Shown one piece after another: positions 36,652 through 45,056 of a stretch of 55,756 nucleotides of DNA. The first letter of the stretch is position 1. Every line of letters begins with the position of its first letter. Location: positions 1 to 55,756 of IMG/VR virus record IMGVR_UViG_3300037882_000695. One strand, written 5' to 3'. Under the pieces are notes generated by a model. The model had not been told where the DNA came from, searched no databases, and saw only the letters and a list, made by a program, of their open reading frames with translations. The position numbers and the translations under genes were made by a program. The DNA comes from a virus.

Positions 36652-37290
36652 TTACCACTCCAGTTCTAATTGGTGATTCCACCCGAACTCAATTGCATCG
36701 GACCATTGTCGCGCCATCGCCGTTGCAATTCCAGGAAATGTTGTTGCCGCGATTTTTGCTCTCTGCTCTTTTTTAGTGCCAGAACATTTATGGGACCATG
36801 CCGACATTCTTGCCCCATTGCGTTTCACGTAAAACCTACCTTTATCAACAATTTGTGTTGGCGCGAGCAACGGCAAATTCGATAACCAAAGGCATGTCGG
36901 TTTTGTTGCCTCGTCACCAAACTGCCACGGGTTTATTACCTGCTGCGGCCTTCCGATTTTTCGTGACAAGATCCCCACCGGGTTTTCAATCGCTTTATGC
37001 TTGATGTTTGCGTCAAACAATCGTCTCGCGAATTCGATTGCGTCAGATGTCATCGCCCATCGTTCCGGTCGTTTATGGTTCCACCAGACACCCATGTTGC
37101 ACAAATATGTGCATGGCGGATGCGCAATCATCAGATCCCACCCGTCATTGAGCACGGATAACACATCGCATTGCAGATGATTCCCTGGAGCGTCTGATGG
37201 CTGCACATCACAAGACCACGCATCGTGCCCGAGCTCCGCAAAGGCATCTCTGACTCGCCCCGAACATTCGCACGCAACAAGCACCCGCAT
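36652..37290 (-). CDS. DNA cytosine-5 methyltransferase-like protein
   Basis: A 212-aa protein. Motif I is VLVACECSGRVRDAFAELGH; the next strand WSCDVQPSD ends in an acidic residue; motif IV is IAHPPCTYLC with the catalytic Cys; motif VI is AIENP. It is shorter than typical C5 enzymes and lacks an obvious target-recognition domain, as in a known family of small phage members. No restriction partner is present. Likely protects phage DNA or regulates expression. Confidence 0.75.
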   Translation of the reverse strand: MRVLVACECSGRVRDAFAELGHDAWSCDVQPSDAPGNHLQCDVLSVLNDGWDLMIAHPPCTYLCNMGVWWNHKRPERWAMTSDAIEFARRLFDANIKHKAIENPVGILSRKIGRPQQVINPWQFGDEATKPTCLWLSNLPLLAPTQIVDKGRFYVKRNGARMSAWSHKCSGTKKEQRAKIAATTFPGIATAMARQWSDAIEFGWNHQLELEW

Positions 37291-37292
37291 GA

Positions 37293-37472
37293 TTACACAA
37301 CCCCCAATCGTGATTCGTGGAACTGTTCCTGCACACCATTAAGCTCAACGGTATAAATCCCGCGAGTTCCGTTGATTGTTTGTGGGCCACTGACGATTGT
37401 TGCAACCGAACCAGCCTTGATTGCAGATCCAACTGATTTACCAACCCTGACTGATTGTCCGATCTGAAACAT
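37293..37472 (-). CDS. 59-aa SH3/KOW-like protein
   Basis: ATG at 37472 with AAAGGA upstream, TAA at 37293. The peptide (FQIGQSVRVGKSVGSAI, then VATIVSGPQ and GIYTVELNGVQEQFHES) is a small beta-barrel of KOW type. It is the first clear gene of the leftward operon, directly before the methyltransferase. Confidence 0.65.
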   Translation of the reverse strand: MFQIGQSVRVGKSVGSAIKAGSVATIVSGPQTINGTRGIYTVELNGVQEQFHESRLGVV

Positions 37473-37494
37473 TTGTCGTTTCCTTTGTTCGTTG

Positions 37495-37677
37495 TCATCG
37501 TTGCGTCACGTCAGGTATTTTATCGACAGCCGCATTTGTTGCAATGCGTAAATCATCGGGAAACGAAATAATTTCAGAAATATTTTGCAATGCGACAATC
37601 CGCGCGACGTAACCCGCGAACGTCAATAGCCTTGCCACGCGCGACGAATTTACGCTATTTTGATCCGCGCGGTACAT
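37495..37677 (-). CDS. possible small protein in the divergent control region
   Basis: A 60-aa frame from ATG 37677 (RADQNSVNSSRVARLLTFAG, then VALQNISEIISFP). It has no ribosome-binding site and spans the region that should hold promoters for both directions, so it may be spurious. The stretch also holds a short palindrome GAAAT-A-ATTTC at 37565-37575, a possible operator. Confidence 0.3.
   Translation of the reverse strand: MYRADQNSVNSSRVARLLTFAGYVARIVALQNISEIISFPDDLRIATNAAVDKIPDVTQR
37632..37661 (+). promoter_or_regulatory. rightward promoter of the secreted-protein gene
   Basis: -35 TTGCCA at 37632-37637 and -10 TATTTT at 37656-37661, 18 bp apart, about 60 bp upstream of the plus-strand gene at 37731. 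This is the best match in the 258-bp gap between the divergent genes. Confidence 0.4.
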
Positions 37678-37730
37678 TCTGCCGTTGTTGAGTACCGGGG
37701 TTGGTTCTTGTCGCGGAAATGGGGTGAATC

Positions 37731-38093
37731 ATGCGCGGTTTACTGCTGGCGTCTGTTGTGTTGTTGATGGGTGGTGTGGCGAGTGCTGATGTGACGATTT
37801 CAGCCAGCGGATTCCCGCAGAATCATCCTGGCAACGGCACGTTCACGTTGACTCAGATCAAAAATCCGACTACCGGAAAACTGATCGACTGCTGGGCACA
37901 GAATGGCGACAACAACGGATGGGTTGCTTCGTACTCGGCGAGCGGCGAGATCCTGACTGTGACTTACTGCCGAAACGGATTCCCGAACGCAGTCTATCGA
38001 GTCACAGGAACTACATTGTCGGCGCAGAACATTGGACTGAGTACATCTACTGTTGGCCGGGAGGTTCCTCAGTCGGTTTCGTTTCAGCCGTAG
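37731..38093 (+). CDS. secreted protein with signal peptide (moron-type gene)
   Basis: A 120-aa protein. Residues 1-19 form a signal peptide with cleavage after VASA (positive start, LLLASVVLLMGG core). The mature part is a beta-rich domain of about 100 residues with two Cys (DCWAQNGDNNG, VTYCRNGFPNAVYR). GGGG lies 9 bases before the ATG. It is a single gene in the opposite direction between the late and early operons with its own promoter, the usual setting of a moron expressed from the prophage. It may alter the host surface or exclude other phages; function unknown. Confidence 0.7.
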   Translation: MRGLLLASVVLLMGGVASADVTISASGFPQNHPGNGTFTLTQIKNPTTGKLIDCWAQNGDNNGWVASYSASGEILTVTYCRNGFPNAVYRVTGTTLSAQNIGLSTSTVGREVPQSVSFQP

Positions 38094-38168
38094 GCCCGTC
38101 CGTGTCGGTGTTGTAGCAGTCTTCGAAGTTGAAAATGTCGCCGATTATGTACCAGAGAACGTCTAGAT

Positions 38169-39488
38169 TCATTGCCGCGCCCTTTTGATTGCCTCATCGA
38201 GAATCGATTCCGTTGTCAGGTATCCGTGACCGGCCACGCGGATGATCTCCAGCCAACTTGCGTGTGACGCCTCGTGGTTTAGCCGTGCAACGATTGCCGG
38301 TCGTTTTTCCGTATCGCAAATATCCGCGCCCCATTGGTTCATTTTCCGACGCCACTCAATACATGCTTGGCATGTTGTCTCTGGAATGCCGCATTCCTTG
38401 AGGATCTCCGCGAGTTTGTCGCCAACCGTGCTTGAGCTGAATTCCCGCCGAGTCTGAATGAACGTCTGGGCGAATAGTTTTTCGGTCATGCCTGATTCCA
38501 AGAAATGCCGTTTGCACGAGTCGAACCACTGAGAATCCCCATTGCCAGTGTCGAGCCACGTTATCAGGTGACCGCGTAATCGTTCTTCTGGTGCGAGCCC
38601 TGGTGGACGTGTGCCGTCAGGATTGCCGAACCGATGACACCATTTGAGAAACGGCAGGCAAAAGACCTTTCCGCCGTTCCGTCGAATCCGCTGGTGGATG
38701 TGCCACTCCTCCGGCCCGAAACCGCGTAGTAGCGGATGAAATCCCGGCCATTGGTCTCTTTTACAAGCGAAAAGTCCGCAGCCGTGCATCTGGATTTCGA
38801 ATGGTTCGAGCGATTCGTGAACCCGCTGGTCTGTGTGCCATTGACCGTACATGAGCGACCCCCAGCCCGGGCGCATCTCGGTTCCGATAATGTCGTCAAG
38901 ACCGCCGTCACCAATCAATGGTCCGTGAATCAGGTCTTTGCAGTCATTCGGCTGTTGGCGAATCCACCCAAGAAACAAATCGAGAACCATCATCGGTAGC
39001 AAAACGTGGCAATCGAGCACGAGCACCCATTGTCCGGTAGCTACGTCAAATATGCGACCCTTTGCCGCTGCCGTTCCAGCGACCGCCGTAAAGTGGTCGT
39101 ACGTTGCTCCGATTCTATTGCAAAGCCGCTTTGCCTTACCTGAATGGCTATCTTCGCTTGGGTCGTCTGGGTTGCCAGCAGGATCGTTGTCTATCACGAC
39201 GATCTCAACGTATTCCATCGCCGCCTGATGATGCACGCGCAAACTTTGAATCGTCGCCCACAGTCCCGGCCAATCGCGATAGTACGCCATGCCGATCGTT
39301 AGCAGGGTTTGTTTTTGTCCAGTTCGTTCCGTGTGAAACTCGCACGTATCGCAGACCGGCATGAGCGACCCGTCGAGCATCTTTCGGCCCGCGTCGTGTT
39401 CCGTGCAAATGCCGCGTTTCTGGCAGTTCCAAACTACGAGACTTCCACCGATTGTCGCATTCTCGCCACGTCGATTACCGCATGTCAT
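38169..39488 (-). CDS. family 2 (GT-A) glycosyltransferase
   Basis: A 439-aa protein. An N-terminal Cys cluster (CDTCEFH) precedes the GT-A core: LLTIGMAYYRDWPGL, YVEIVVIDNDPAG, then WVLVLDCHVLL (metal site in the DxH form) and CGLFACKRDQWPGF, GFGPEEWHIHQRIRRNGG typical of polypeptide-GalNAc-transferase-like enzymes. A C-terminal ~120 residues has CxxC (ETTCQAC). It overlaps the stop of a tail gene by 4 bp. Inference: it may glycosylate the Thr-rich tract of that tail protein. Confidence 0.75.
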   Translation of the reverse strand: MTCGNRRGENATIGGSLVVWNCQKRGICTEHDAGRKMLDGSLMPVCDTCEFHTERTGQKQTLLTIGMAYYRDWPGLWATIQSLRVHHQAAMEYVEIVVIDNDPAGNPDDPSEDSHSGKAKRLCNRIGATYDHFTAVAGTAAAKGRIFDVATGQWVLVLDCHVLLPMMVLDLFLGWIRQQPNDCKDLIHGPLIGDGGLDDIIGTEMRPGWGSLMYGQWHTDQRVHESLEPFEIQMHGCGLFACKRDQWPGFHPLLRGFGPEEWHIHQRIRRNGGKVFCLPFLKWCHRFGNPDGTRPPGLAPEERLRGHLITWLDTGNGDSQWFDSCKRHFLESGMTEKLFAQTFIQTRREFSSSTVGDKLAEILKECGIPETTCQACIEWRRKMNQWGADICDTEKRPAIVARLNHEASHASWLEIIRVAGHGYLTTESILDEAIKRARQ

Positions 39489-41011
39489 ATCGAGACCTCG
39501 CAGTTCGTGGTTGCGGTTTCGCCGTCAAATGATCCTGAGAATCCCGGAGGAGTGACACACGCCGCGCACGGCACGACACACGTTGATGCGGTGTTCATCC
39601 ACACTCCTGATGTCCATGTCCATGTGCATCCGTTAGGAACGCACCCTGCTGTTGTCGTAGATTCAGTTGTTGTTGAGGAAGCGGTGGTTGTTGATCCTGT
39701 CGTTGTACTGGCGGTCGTTGTCGACGCCGTTGTAGTGCTGCCAGTCGTGCTCGCCGTGGTAGTCGACCCTGTTGTCGTGCTGGTCGTTGTCGGCGTGTCT
39801 GTGTCCGGTTCGAGCGTCTTCCCGCAAACTCGCCGACCGCACCACACCGAACCACCAGAGAACGGCATGGCGTCAGAAAACAGGTAGTCATCACCGAGAG
39901 CAAGTGGTGTCGGCGGATAAAAAAAGTATGCCGCCGATAGATCGGTCGTACTTCGCAGTCGCGTAAGGAATTCTGTTTTTGTGCCGACTCGATCACTGAG
40001 CACCATCAGCGATTCCGCTGATGTGATTTTTTGAGTGTAGTTTCCCGTGCCGTTGATCGTGTACTTTCGAATTTCGGTTCCGTTGCTGCATATCAGTTGG
40101 TCTCCCAGCGTTCGCAATCTCAGCGGTTGAAAACCGTCGCGAATTATCGGGACGTTCAAAAACGTGCCGTCTGCGGACCAACTTGCAACCTTGTCGCCAT
40201 CTGGAGTTGTGCCGGATCTTAGGATTCCGTATTGGATATCATCATCATCAATCCACACTGGTTCAGCGTTGTTTGTTTGCTCGCCCCACACAAAGTTTCC
40301 GTCATGATCCAGCACGATTATTGGATAGTGCGTCGTGGCCTCGCCGTATCCCGTGAACAACAATCGCGTCGGTCCAGCACCAACAAATACCCCAACGTCT
40401 CCGTAGTCCGTGTTGATCGCAGTGATGTCCAGATCCCAAATCGGCGTTCCGTCTGTTGGCGAATGCCGTCTGGCATAGCAATGATCGTCGACCATTCCAT
40501 ATTGCGTAAACACGTTCGCACCGCCACAGCGAACTTTTGTTGTGCCATAATCCGTGTCTCGAACACTTCCAGACACAAACCCGTCTGGGTACTTCGCCCA
40601 TGACCACTGAAGATTTCCAGTCGAGTCATACGACCGCAACGAATACATTTTTCGCTGCGGCTTACTTAGGCTGGTCTCGAGCTTGGCCGAACGAAACGCG
40701 CATTGATAGACGTTGCCAGCGGAATCTGCGTCACATGCGTTTACTAGCGGCCACGGACCAGCAGTTGAGTACCAATCGTCAAGTTGTTTTTCTGGAACGC
40801 CTTCATAAAAATCCGCAGTCCAGATAATTTCGTCGCCGACAACGTACCAGAGCGTGCCGCAACAGGGGGGGCAGCAATCGCATGATCCAGCGTCATCCGG
40901 CCAATTGATGCGACGGCTAACATTCCTCAACGCTGGATCATTCTCGGTCTTGCGAATTGACCGAGACGCACGATTCAGAAAGTCTTTCGATACAAGGAAT
41001 CCATCAGACAT
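39485..41011 (-). CDS. beta-propeller tail protein with Thr-rich tract
   Basis: A 508-aa protein. The N-terminus has CDCCPPCC; residues 60-390 contain repeated strand-turn units (SYDSTGNLQWSWAKYPDG, HSPTDGTPIWDLDITAI, VLDHDGNFVWGEQT) of PQQ/WD-type propellers. Residues 405-455 are almost only Thr, Ser, Ala and Gly. The last 53 residues form a Cys-rich domain (CTWTWTSGVWM, CVVPCAACVTPPG). Probably a tail-tip or fibre protein exposed on the virion. Cotranslated with the glycosyltransferase. Confidence 0.65.
   Translation of the reverse strand: MSDGFLVSKDFLNRASRSIRKTENDPALRNVSRRINWPDDAGSCDCCPPCCGTLWYVVGDEIIWTADFYEGVPEKQLDDWYSTAGPWPLVNACDADSAGNVYQCAFRSAKLETSLSKPQRKMYSLRSYDSTGNLQWSWAKYPDGFVSGSVRDTDYGTTKVRCGGANVFTQYGMVDDHCYARRHSPTDGTPIWDLDITAINTDYGDVGVFVGAGPTRLLFTGYGEATTHYPIIVLDHDGNFVWGEQTNNAEPVWIDDDDIQYGILRSGTTPDGDKVASWSADGTFLNVPIIRDGFQPLRLRTLGDQLICSNGTEIRKYTINGTGNYTQKITSAESLMVLSDRVGTKTEFLTRLRSTTDLSAAYFFYPPTPLALGDDYLFSDAMPFSGGSVWCGRRVCGKTLEPDTDTPTTTSTTTGSTTTASTTGSTTTASTTTASTTTGSTTTASSTTTESTTTAGCVPNGCTWTWTSGVWMNTASTCVVPCAACVTPPGFSGSFDGETATTNCEVSI
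39647..39799 (-). repeat. Thr/Ser-rich low-complexity repeat
   Basis: Encodes residues 405-455 of the tail protein, built of STTT/ASTTT units with occasional Gly. At the DNA level it is a run of degenerate 12-15-bp units, able to expand or shrink. It resembles mucin-type O-glycosylation tracts. Confidence 0.8.
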
Positions 41012-41934
41012 TAGACCCCCAGACCGAACAGACTAAAGTCATATTCCTCGTAGTAGTCGACATCCACGAACTTGCACCCATCGGGACGATCCGAATACGG
41101 AACGACCTTCCCGTTCGTTTTCGTTGCGTCGGCCGCTTCAGACGCCGCATTGTATAGCGGTTCCGGCTCCTGAACTGGTGTCGTATCAGTGCTCCCTGTC
41201 TGTAGGTCTGCAACCGTAATTCTTTTGAGTGTCCCACCAGTGATCTTGCGGAAAAACCCAGCGTTAACCGGCTTCGGCTGATGCCCATCCTTGCGATACT
41301 GAAACGTGTACGTCACATCCCAGAACGCAAACGCCCCTTCGTATTTTTGCTCTGCGTCAATGTCGACTTGAACAGTTCCACGAGCGCCGCCGAGGTATGG
41401 ATAGAGATTTACTCGCCCGCTCAGTCCGAGTACGGTCGATTTGTCAAAGTCCGCATCGGCCACGCAACGTCTGGCGATTGCCGTGCCGAATCGCACATCA
41501 ACCGGAACGCCACCCTCAAACGGTTGCCCGATGGAATTGACGATCAGCTTGTCAAGACGATCCTTGATGACGTACGTTGACTGAATGTTCGGCCGCAATG
41601 ACCACAGAATCCGCCGCGTCGTCGGATCCGTCGAATTCTCCGCTGGCAATGGTGCATTCGTTGCCCATGTGATCTGGACGTGATAGCACAGATACGGAGG
41701 CCGCGTCATTTCTGGACCGGGACCGATACGCACCTTTGACGCTGTTGCGTTCGGATCGTTGTCGTATGGAGATCCAGGAACAATCCCGATGTCCGCGATG
41801 ATGTCCGATTCTGTCGGTCGCGTCATCGAGTTTGTTTTGTACTGGTACGTTCGCGAATAGGTGTTGACGATCCGGCCATTACTTTCGACGGACGAATCAG
41901 CTTCCTCAGCGATTGGGTTAATCCAGACCGTCAT
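41011..41934 (-). CDS. tail-tip structural protein
   Basis: A 307-aa protein, beta-rich, with YTFQYRKDGHQPKPVNAGFF and a C-terminal acidic/aromatic tail (DVDYYEEYDFSLFG). No enzymatic motif. Overlaps both neighbours by 1-4 bp. Position between the tape measure and the propeller protein suggests a distal tail or baseplate component. Confidence 0.6.
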   Translation of the reverse strand: MTVWINPIAEEADSSVESNGRIVNTYSRTYQYKTNSMTRPTESDIIADIGIVPGSPYDNDPNATASKVRIGPGPEMTRPPYLCYHVQITWATNAPLPAENSTDPTTRRILWSLRPNIQSTYVIKDRLDKLIVNSIGQPFEGGVPVDVRFGTAIARRCVADADFDKSTVLGLSGRVNLYPYLGGARGTVQVDIDAEQKYEGAFAFWDVTYTFQYRKDGHQPKPVNAGFFRKITGGTLKRITVADLQTGSTDTTPVQEPEPLYNAASEAADATKTNGKVVPYSDRPDGCKFVDVDYYEEYDFSLFGLGV

Positions 41935-42224
41935 CGCGGCACCTCATCTGGTCGCTCAATATTCATCAGCACTTGACCGCGCGGATTGATATGAACTTTC
42001 GCAGTGCCGTTGTCGACGTATTCAGCCGCAGTGTCGTCCGGCAGATCGACGATGGAACCGACAGGAAAATAATGACCGGTCGGAACTTGAACCGCGTGAA
42101 CTTCGACAGCATCCGCTTCGAATGATGGCATTCGCGGGACAGTGCGTATCTGTAGCCGACCCCATGCCGCTTTCGGAATGGCTTTGATGTCAACGTCGCA
42201 CGGTTTGACGAATTCGATTCGCAT
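41931..42224 (-). CDS. small tail protein
   Basis: A 97-aa protein starting MRIEFVKPCDVDIKAIPKA; the ATG at 42224 overlaps the preceding stop (TGATG), which decides it over an in-frame start 100 codons upstream. It ends with a strand pair (VPTGHYFPVGSIVDLPDDTA). Likely a minor tail or head-tail component. Confidence 0.6.
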   Translation of the reverse strand: MRIEFVKPCDVDIKAIPKAAWGRLQIRTVPRMPSFEADAVEVHAVQVPTGHYFPVGSIVDLPDDTAAEYVDNGTAKVHINPRGQVLMNIERPDEVPR

Positions 42225-42682
42225 CAGACTGGAGCACTCGTTTCTTGAATCGTGGCGTAAGCGAATGGACCGACCATGCCGGTTGATGACGATACCGTCA
42301 GCACGACAGTCAACCTGTCGCCAGCAACTAACGATGGAACGCCTGATAACGTCGCGTCCTGCACCTGCGCATCGGTCGTTGCATTCGTGATTGTGATGAC
42401 CGACGAAAGCACTGTCGTGCCATTTTTCTTTAGGTCGAACGTGACGCTGGCGGATGATCCAGTATCGATACACATCGCGTGGAAGCCCTTGACGACTCCC
42501 GTACCTGTCGCGACGTAGATACACTCCTCACGCGTTGTTGGAGTGGCACCCACCGCAAACCCAAGATTCGTTCCGGGCTTGAAACAGTGCCGCATTGATT
42601 CGGCGAGAATGTCTGCCGTCGTTGAAATGTCAGAACCGATAACGGTTCCTGGTTTGAGTCTGCCGCCAGTCATGTCGCCCAT
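42224..42682 (-). CDS. beta-rich structural protein
   Basis: A 152-aa protein with Ig-like strands (SASVTFDLKKNGTTVLSS, AGDRLTVVLTVSSSTGM), typical of small virion domains. It directly follows the tape-measure gene by 10 bp. Probably a distal tail component. Confidence 0.6.
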   Translation of the reverse strand: MGDMTGGRLKPGTVIGSDISTTADILAESMRHCFKPGTNLGFAVGATPTTREECIYVATGTGVVKGFHAMCIDTGSSASVTFDLKKNGTTVLSSVITITNATTDAQVQDATLSGVPSLVAGDRLTVVLTVSSSTGMVGPFAYATIQETSAPV

Positions 42683-42692
42683 GTGATATCCC

Positions 42693-44384
42693 TTAAACGA
42701 CGCCGCTCACTTCGAGCTTAGTTGGTTGTTTCGAAAGGTTTTGGTTCACCTTTTTGAGTTCCTTGACAACATCTTTTTGACCATCTCCAGCTACTGCCGT
42801 TCCGGTGACACCACGTAGCACAAGCTCCGCGCCCTTCTTCGATCCTTCGAGCGTGGCTTCGTTGTCTTTTTGCTTTCCGGCCTTGTCCGCTGTTCCACCC
42901 TTGCTTTCGTCCTGCAACTTGTTCAACTCGTCAGTGAGTTTTCCAATTTCTGCAATTTGCGTCTCGTCGTATCCTTGTCGCGATAGTTCCCTCATCGCGA
43001 TTTCGCCCTTGGATGCCGCGCCGGTCATCATGTCAATCTGGTCCCGCAGCGAGTTAATTTTGCTCGCTCCGGTTTCTGATCGACGGTTTGATTCTTCCGC
43101 AGCCTGCTGCTGTGCTCGCTCAGCGTCCTGTTGCAGCTTCTGCTGTTCAGTCAGATCCCTGCGAGCTTCGAGAATTCGGCGAAGTTCGTTGACTTGCTCC
43201 GCACCGGCCCCCATCCCGACAGCTTGGTCAATCTGCGCCTGAATTGGGTCTTTCTGCTGATTGAGTTGCTTGTTCGCATCGTCAATCATCTTCTGCACAG
43301 GATCGTCTTTTGGCTTCAGCGTTCCGCCCTGAATCGCTGCCCGTTGCTTCTCGATGGCTCCAGTAATTGCCGCAATTTCGGCCTGCCATTCCTTCGACTT
43401 TTGCGTGTTGGCGTCGACGTTTGCTGCACGCTGTTTCAGTGCGACCATTTCAGCATCGAGAGCCTCGACGGACGAAATACCGCCGAGGCGCGTAACTTCC
43501 GCCTGAGTCTTCTGAGATGCTGCTGCACGCTCTGACGCAGCGACAATGTCCTTGAGGACAGACCGCTGCTGTTCCTGCTTAGAGATGACGTTGGCGGTCT
43601 CCGCAGCTAGTGCGTTTAGCGCCTGACCTTCCTCATAAAACGCTGCCGCCTGATTCGAGTCAGCGCCGTGCCATATTGCCAGAGCGGTACCAAATACCAG
43701 ACCGGCTTCACGCGCGGCACCCGTGGCAGATGTTAGCGCTGAACTCGTAGAACTCGCCCAACTGGTGACTGTAGACGCACCGTAATCAACGACCTCGGAA
43801 AGGCTTGAAAATCCAGTCGTGAACTGCAACACCGACTCTGCCGATGCGCGGATTCCTCCGAAAAACTCACCGCTGATGGTGCTGACGAGTTGTGAGAATG
43901 AACTACCGACGCTGCCGAGAGATTGCATCATTGCCGAGTTCACCGACAGATGCTTTTGAACGGTCCCAATGGCCTCATCGCCAGCGAGTTTGTAGGCAAC
44001 GTATGCTGTCGGTAGTTGCCCCAGAATCATTTGTGCCAGACTGCCCATCGCTGATGATTGGCCCGTCGCGGCTTGCGTTAGTTGCTGGGTTGCTGGCACT
44101 GCGTTCTTGTTTTCGTCTCGCAGAGTTTTAACGGCCAGTCCAGCAAGTTCCGTGTACCGTGCTCGCCCCTCGTTTCCGTATGGGTTGAACAGAACTTGGT
44201 TCCACAACAACCCAACTTCTTTCAGTGACGACTTCGCATCATTGAGAGATCCGATTGAATCGCGAACCTTGGAAACGCTTTGTTGAGCAGCACCGGCGAA
44301 CCCGTCAAGATGTGCTTTCGCCTCGCTAATTGGTGCGACCCAATCGGCGATATCCATCACAAGACGCTTTACAATGTCGCCCAT
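42693..44384 (-). CDS. tape measure protein
   Basis: A 563-aa protein with long helical and coiled-coil stretches (DAERAQQQAAEESNRRS, LTDELNKLQDESKGGTAD) and a hydrophobic central segment (AEFFG-like, AREAGLVFGTALAIWHGAD). It directly follows the G/GT chaperone genes, as tape measures do. It sets tail length and is ejected with the DNA. The tail should be short for a siphovirus because the protein is short. Confidence 0.75.
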   Translation of the reverse strand: MGDIVKRLVMDIADWVAPISEAKAHLDGFAGAAQQSVSKVRDSIGSLNDAKSSLKEVGLLWNQVLFNPYGNEGRARYTELAGLAVKTLRDENKNAVPATQQLTQAATGQSSAMGSLAQMILGQLPTAYVAYKLAGDEAIGTVQKHLSVNSAMMQSLGSVGSSFSQLVSTISGEFFGGIRASAESVLQFTTGFSSLSEVVDYGASTVTSWASSTSSALTSATGAAREAGLVFGTALAIWHGADSNQAAAFYEEGQALNALAAETANVISKQEQQRSVLKDIVAASERAAASQKTQAEVTRLGGISSVEALDAEMVALKQRAANVDANTQKSKEWQAEIAAITGAIEKQRAAIQGGTLKPKDDPVQKMIDDANKQLNQQKDPIQAQIDQAVGMGAGAEQVNELRRILEARRDLTEQQKLQQDAERAQQQAAEESNRRSETGASKINSLRDQIDMMTGAASKGEIAMRELSRQGYDETQIAEIGKLTDELNKLQDESKGGTADKAGKQKDNEATLEGSKKGAELVLRGVTGTAVAGDGQKDVVKELKKVNQNLSKQPTKLEVSGVV

Positions 44385-44728
44385 TACTTACCCCGTTGTT
44401 TTTTGATCTCAGCAGCTTGCTCTGGGGTCAAAACAGGCTCTTCTTTTGGCTGGTTGATCCTCAGATAGTTCCTGACGTTATCGCCGACCTGCTGATACAG
44501 CTCGTCTCGCTCACCTGGTGCAATCAGCCTCGCCAACTGTGAAGCCAATGCCGCCGCTCGCATGTCTCCGCGTTCTTCTCCAATCGGGTCAAGAATCTGG
44601 CAAATTTGCTGAACAGCCCATTCATACGGCGTGTGTGAATCACGAAGCTTTGCCCAATCGAGCGGATGGTATTTCCCGACAGCGAACGCCAGCCGACGAG
44701 CTAGCAAAAGCTCGCTGTCCTCGGCTAG
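44384..44728 (-). CDS. tail assembly chaperone, T part of a frameshifted G-T protein
   Basis: The T frame is entered by -1 frameshifting at 44728-44734 and continues as LAEDSELLLARRLAFAVGK and on for 114 codons to a stop 1 bp inside the tape-measure start. It has no proper start of its own: the first cand0idate is TTG 44707. As in lambda, the G-T fusion is made at low frequency and binds the tape measure during tail assembly. The residues are helical with charged ends. Confidence 0.75.
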   Translation of the reverse strand, partial: LAEDSELLLARRLAFAVGKYHPLDWAKLRDSHTPYEWAVQQICQILDPIGEERGDMRAAALASQLARLIAPGERDELYQQVGDNVRNYLRINQPKEEPVLTPEQAAEIKKQRGK

Positions 44729-45054
44729 TTTTTTTCAAGTTCCTCGACGATGTATCCGCTGACCTTACGGACAGCCGCGTAAATTTCCTTTTTGGTGATA
44801 TGCGGAACGTCGACGGTTTCGGCCGCAACACGTTCTGCGAATGCCCTATCTGATTCACCTTCATTCGGCGCGAATGCTGGATTGCCTACGTCATCCAACA
44901 GCACGAGCCCCAAAATGAACTCGTCTGGCGCGTCAGTCAGATCGGAGAGCCGCTTGATATCCGCTTTCGACATGGCGCGAATGGAAACAGTTTCATCCCC
45001 GATTGTCACCGGAAACGCACGCCGTTTTTTGATCTTATCGAGCGTCGACAGTGC
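44725..45054 (-). CDS. tail assembly chaperone G
   Basis: A 109-aa protein; ATG at 45054 overlaps the preceding stop (TGATG). VTIGDETVSIRAMSKADIKR and the acidic middle (DAPDEFILGLVLLDDVGN) resemble G-type chaperones of HK97/lambda siphoviruses. It ends in VEELEKN with the slippery heptamer in its last codons. Its position between tail tube and tape measure is diagnostic. Confidence 0.75.
   Translation of the reverse strand, partial: ALSTLDKIKKRRAFPVTIGDETVSIRAMSKADIKRLSDLTDAPDEFILGLVLLDDVGNPAFAPNEGESDRAFAERVAAETVDVPHITKKEIYAAVRKVSGYIVEELEKN
44728..44734 (-). promoter_or_regulatory. -1 ribosomal frameshift site (A AAA AAC)
   Basis: The last G codons are GAA AAA AAC TAG. The heptamer A AAA AAC is in the correct frame for tandem slippage, immediately before the G stop. 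Slippage by -1 gives the T frame, which is open to 44384. This is the standard signal for siphovirus tail chaperones. Confidence 0.85.
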
Positions 45055-45056
45055 CA

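Noticed and set aside
37208-37498. Minus-strand ORF of 96 codons
   Set aside because: It is a shadow of the 59-aa KOW-like gene at 37293-37472, which has a ribosome-binding site and natural sequence.
39309-39887. Plus-strand ORF of 192 codons with Val-rich repeat
   Set aside because: It is antisense to the Thr-rich tract and the glycosyltransferase; repeat-driven.
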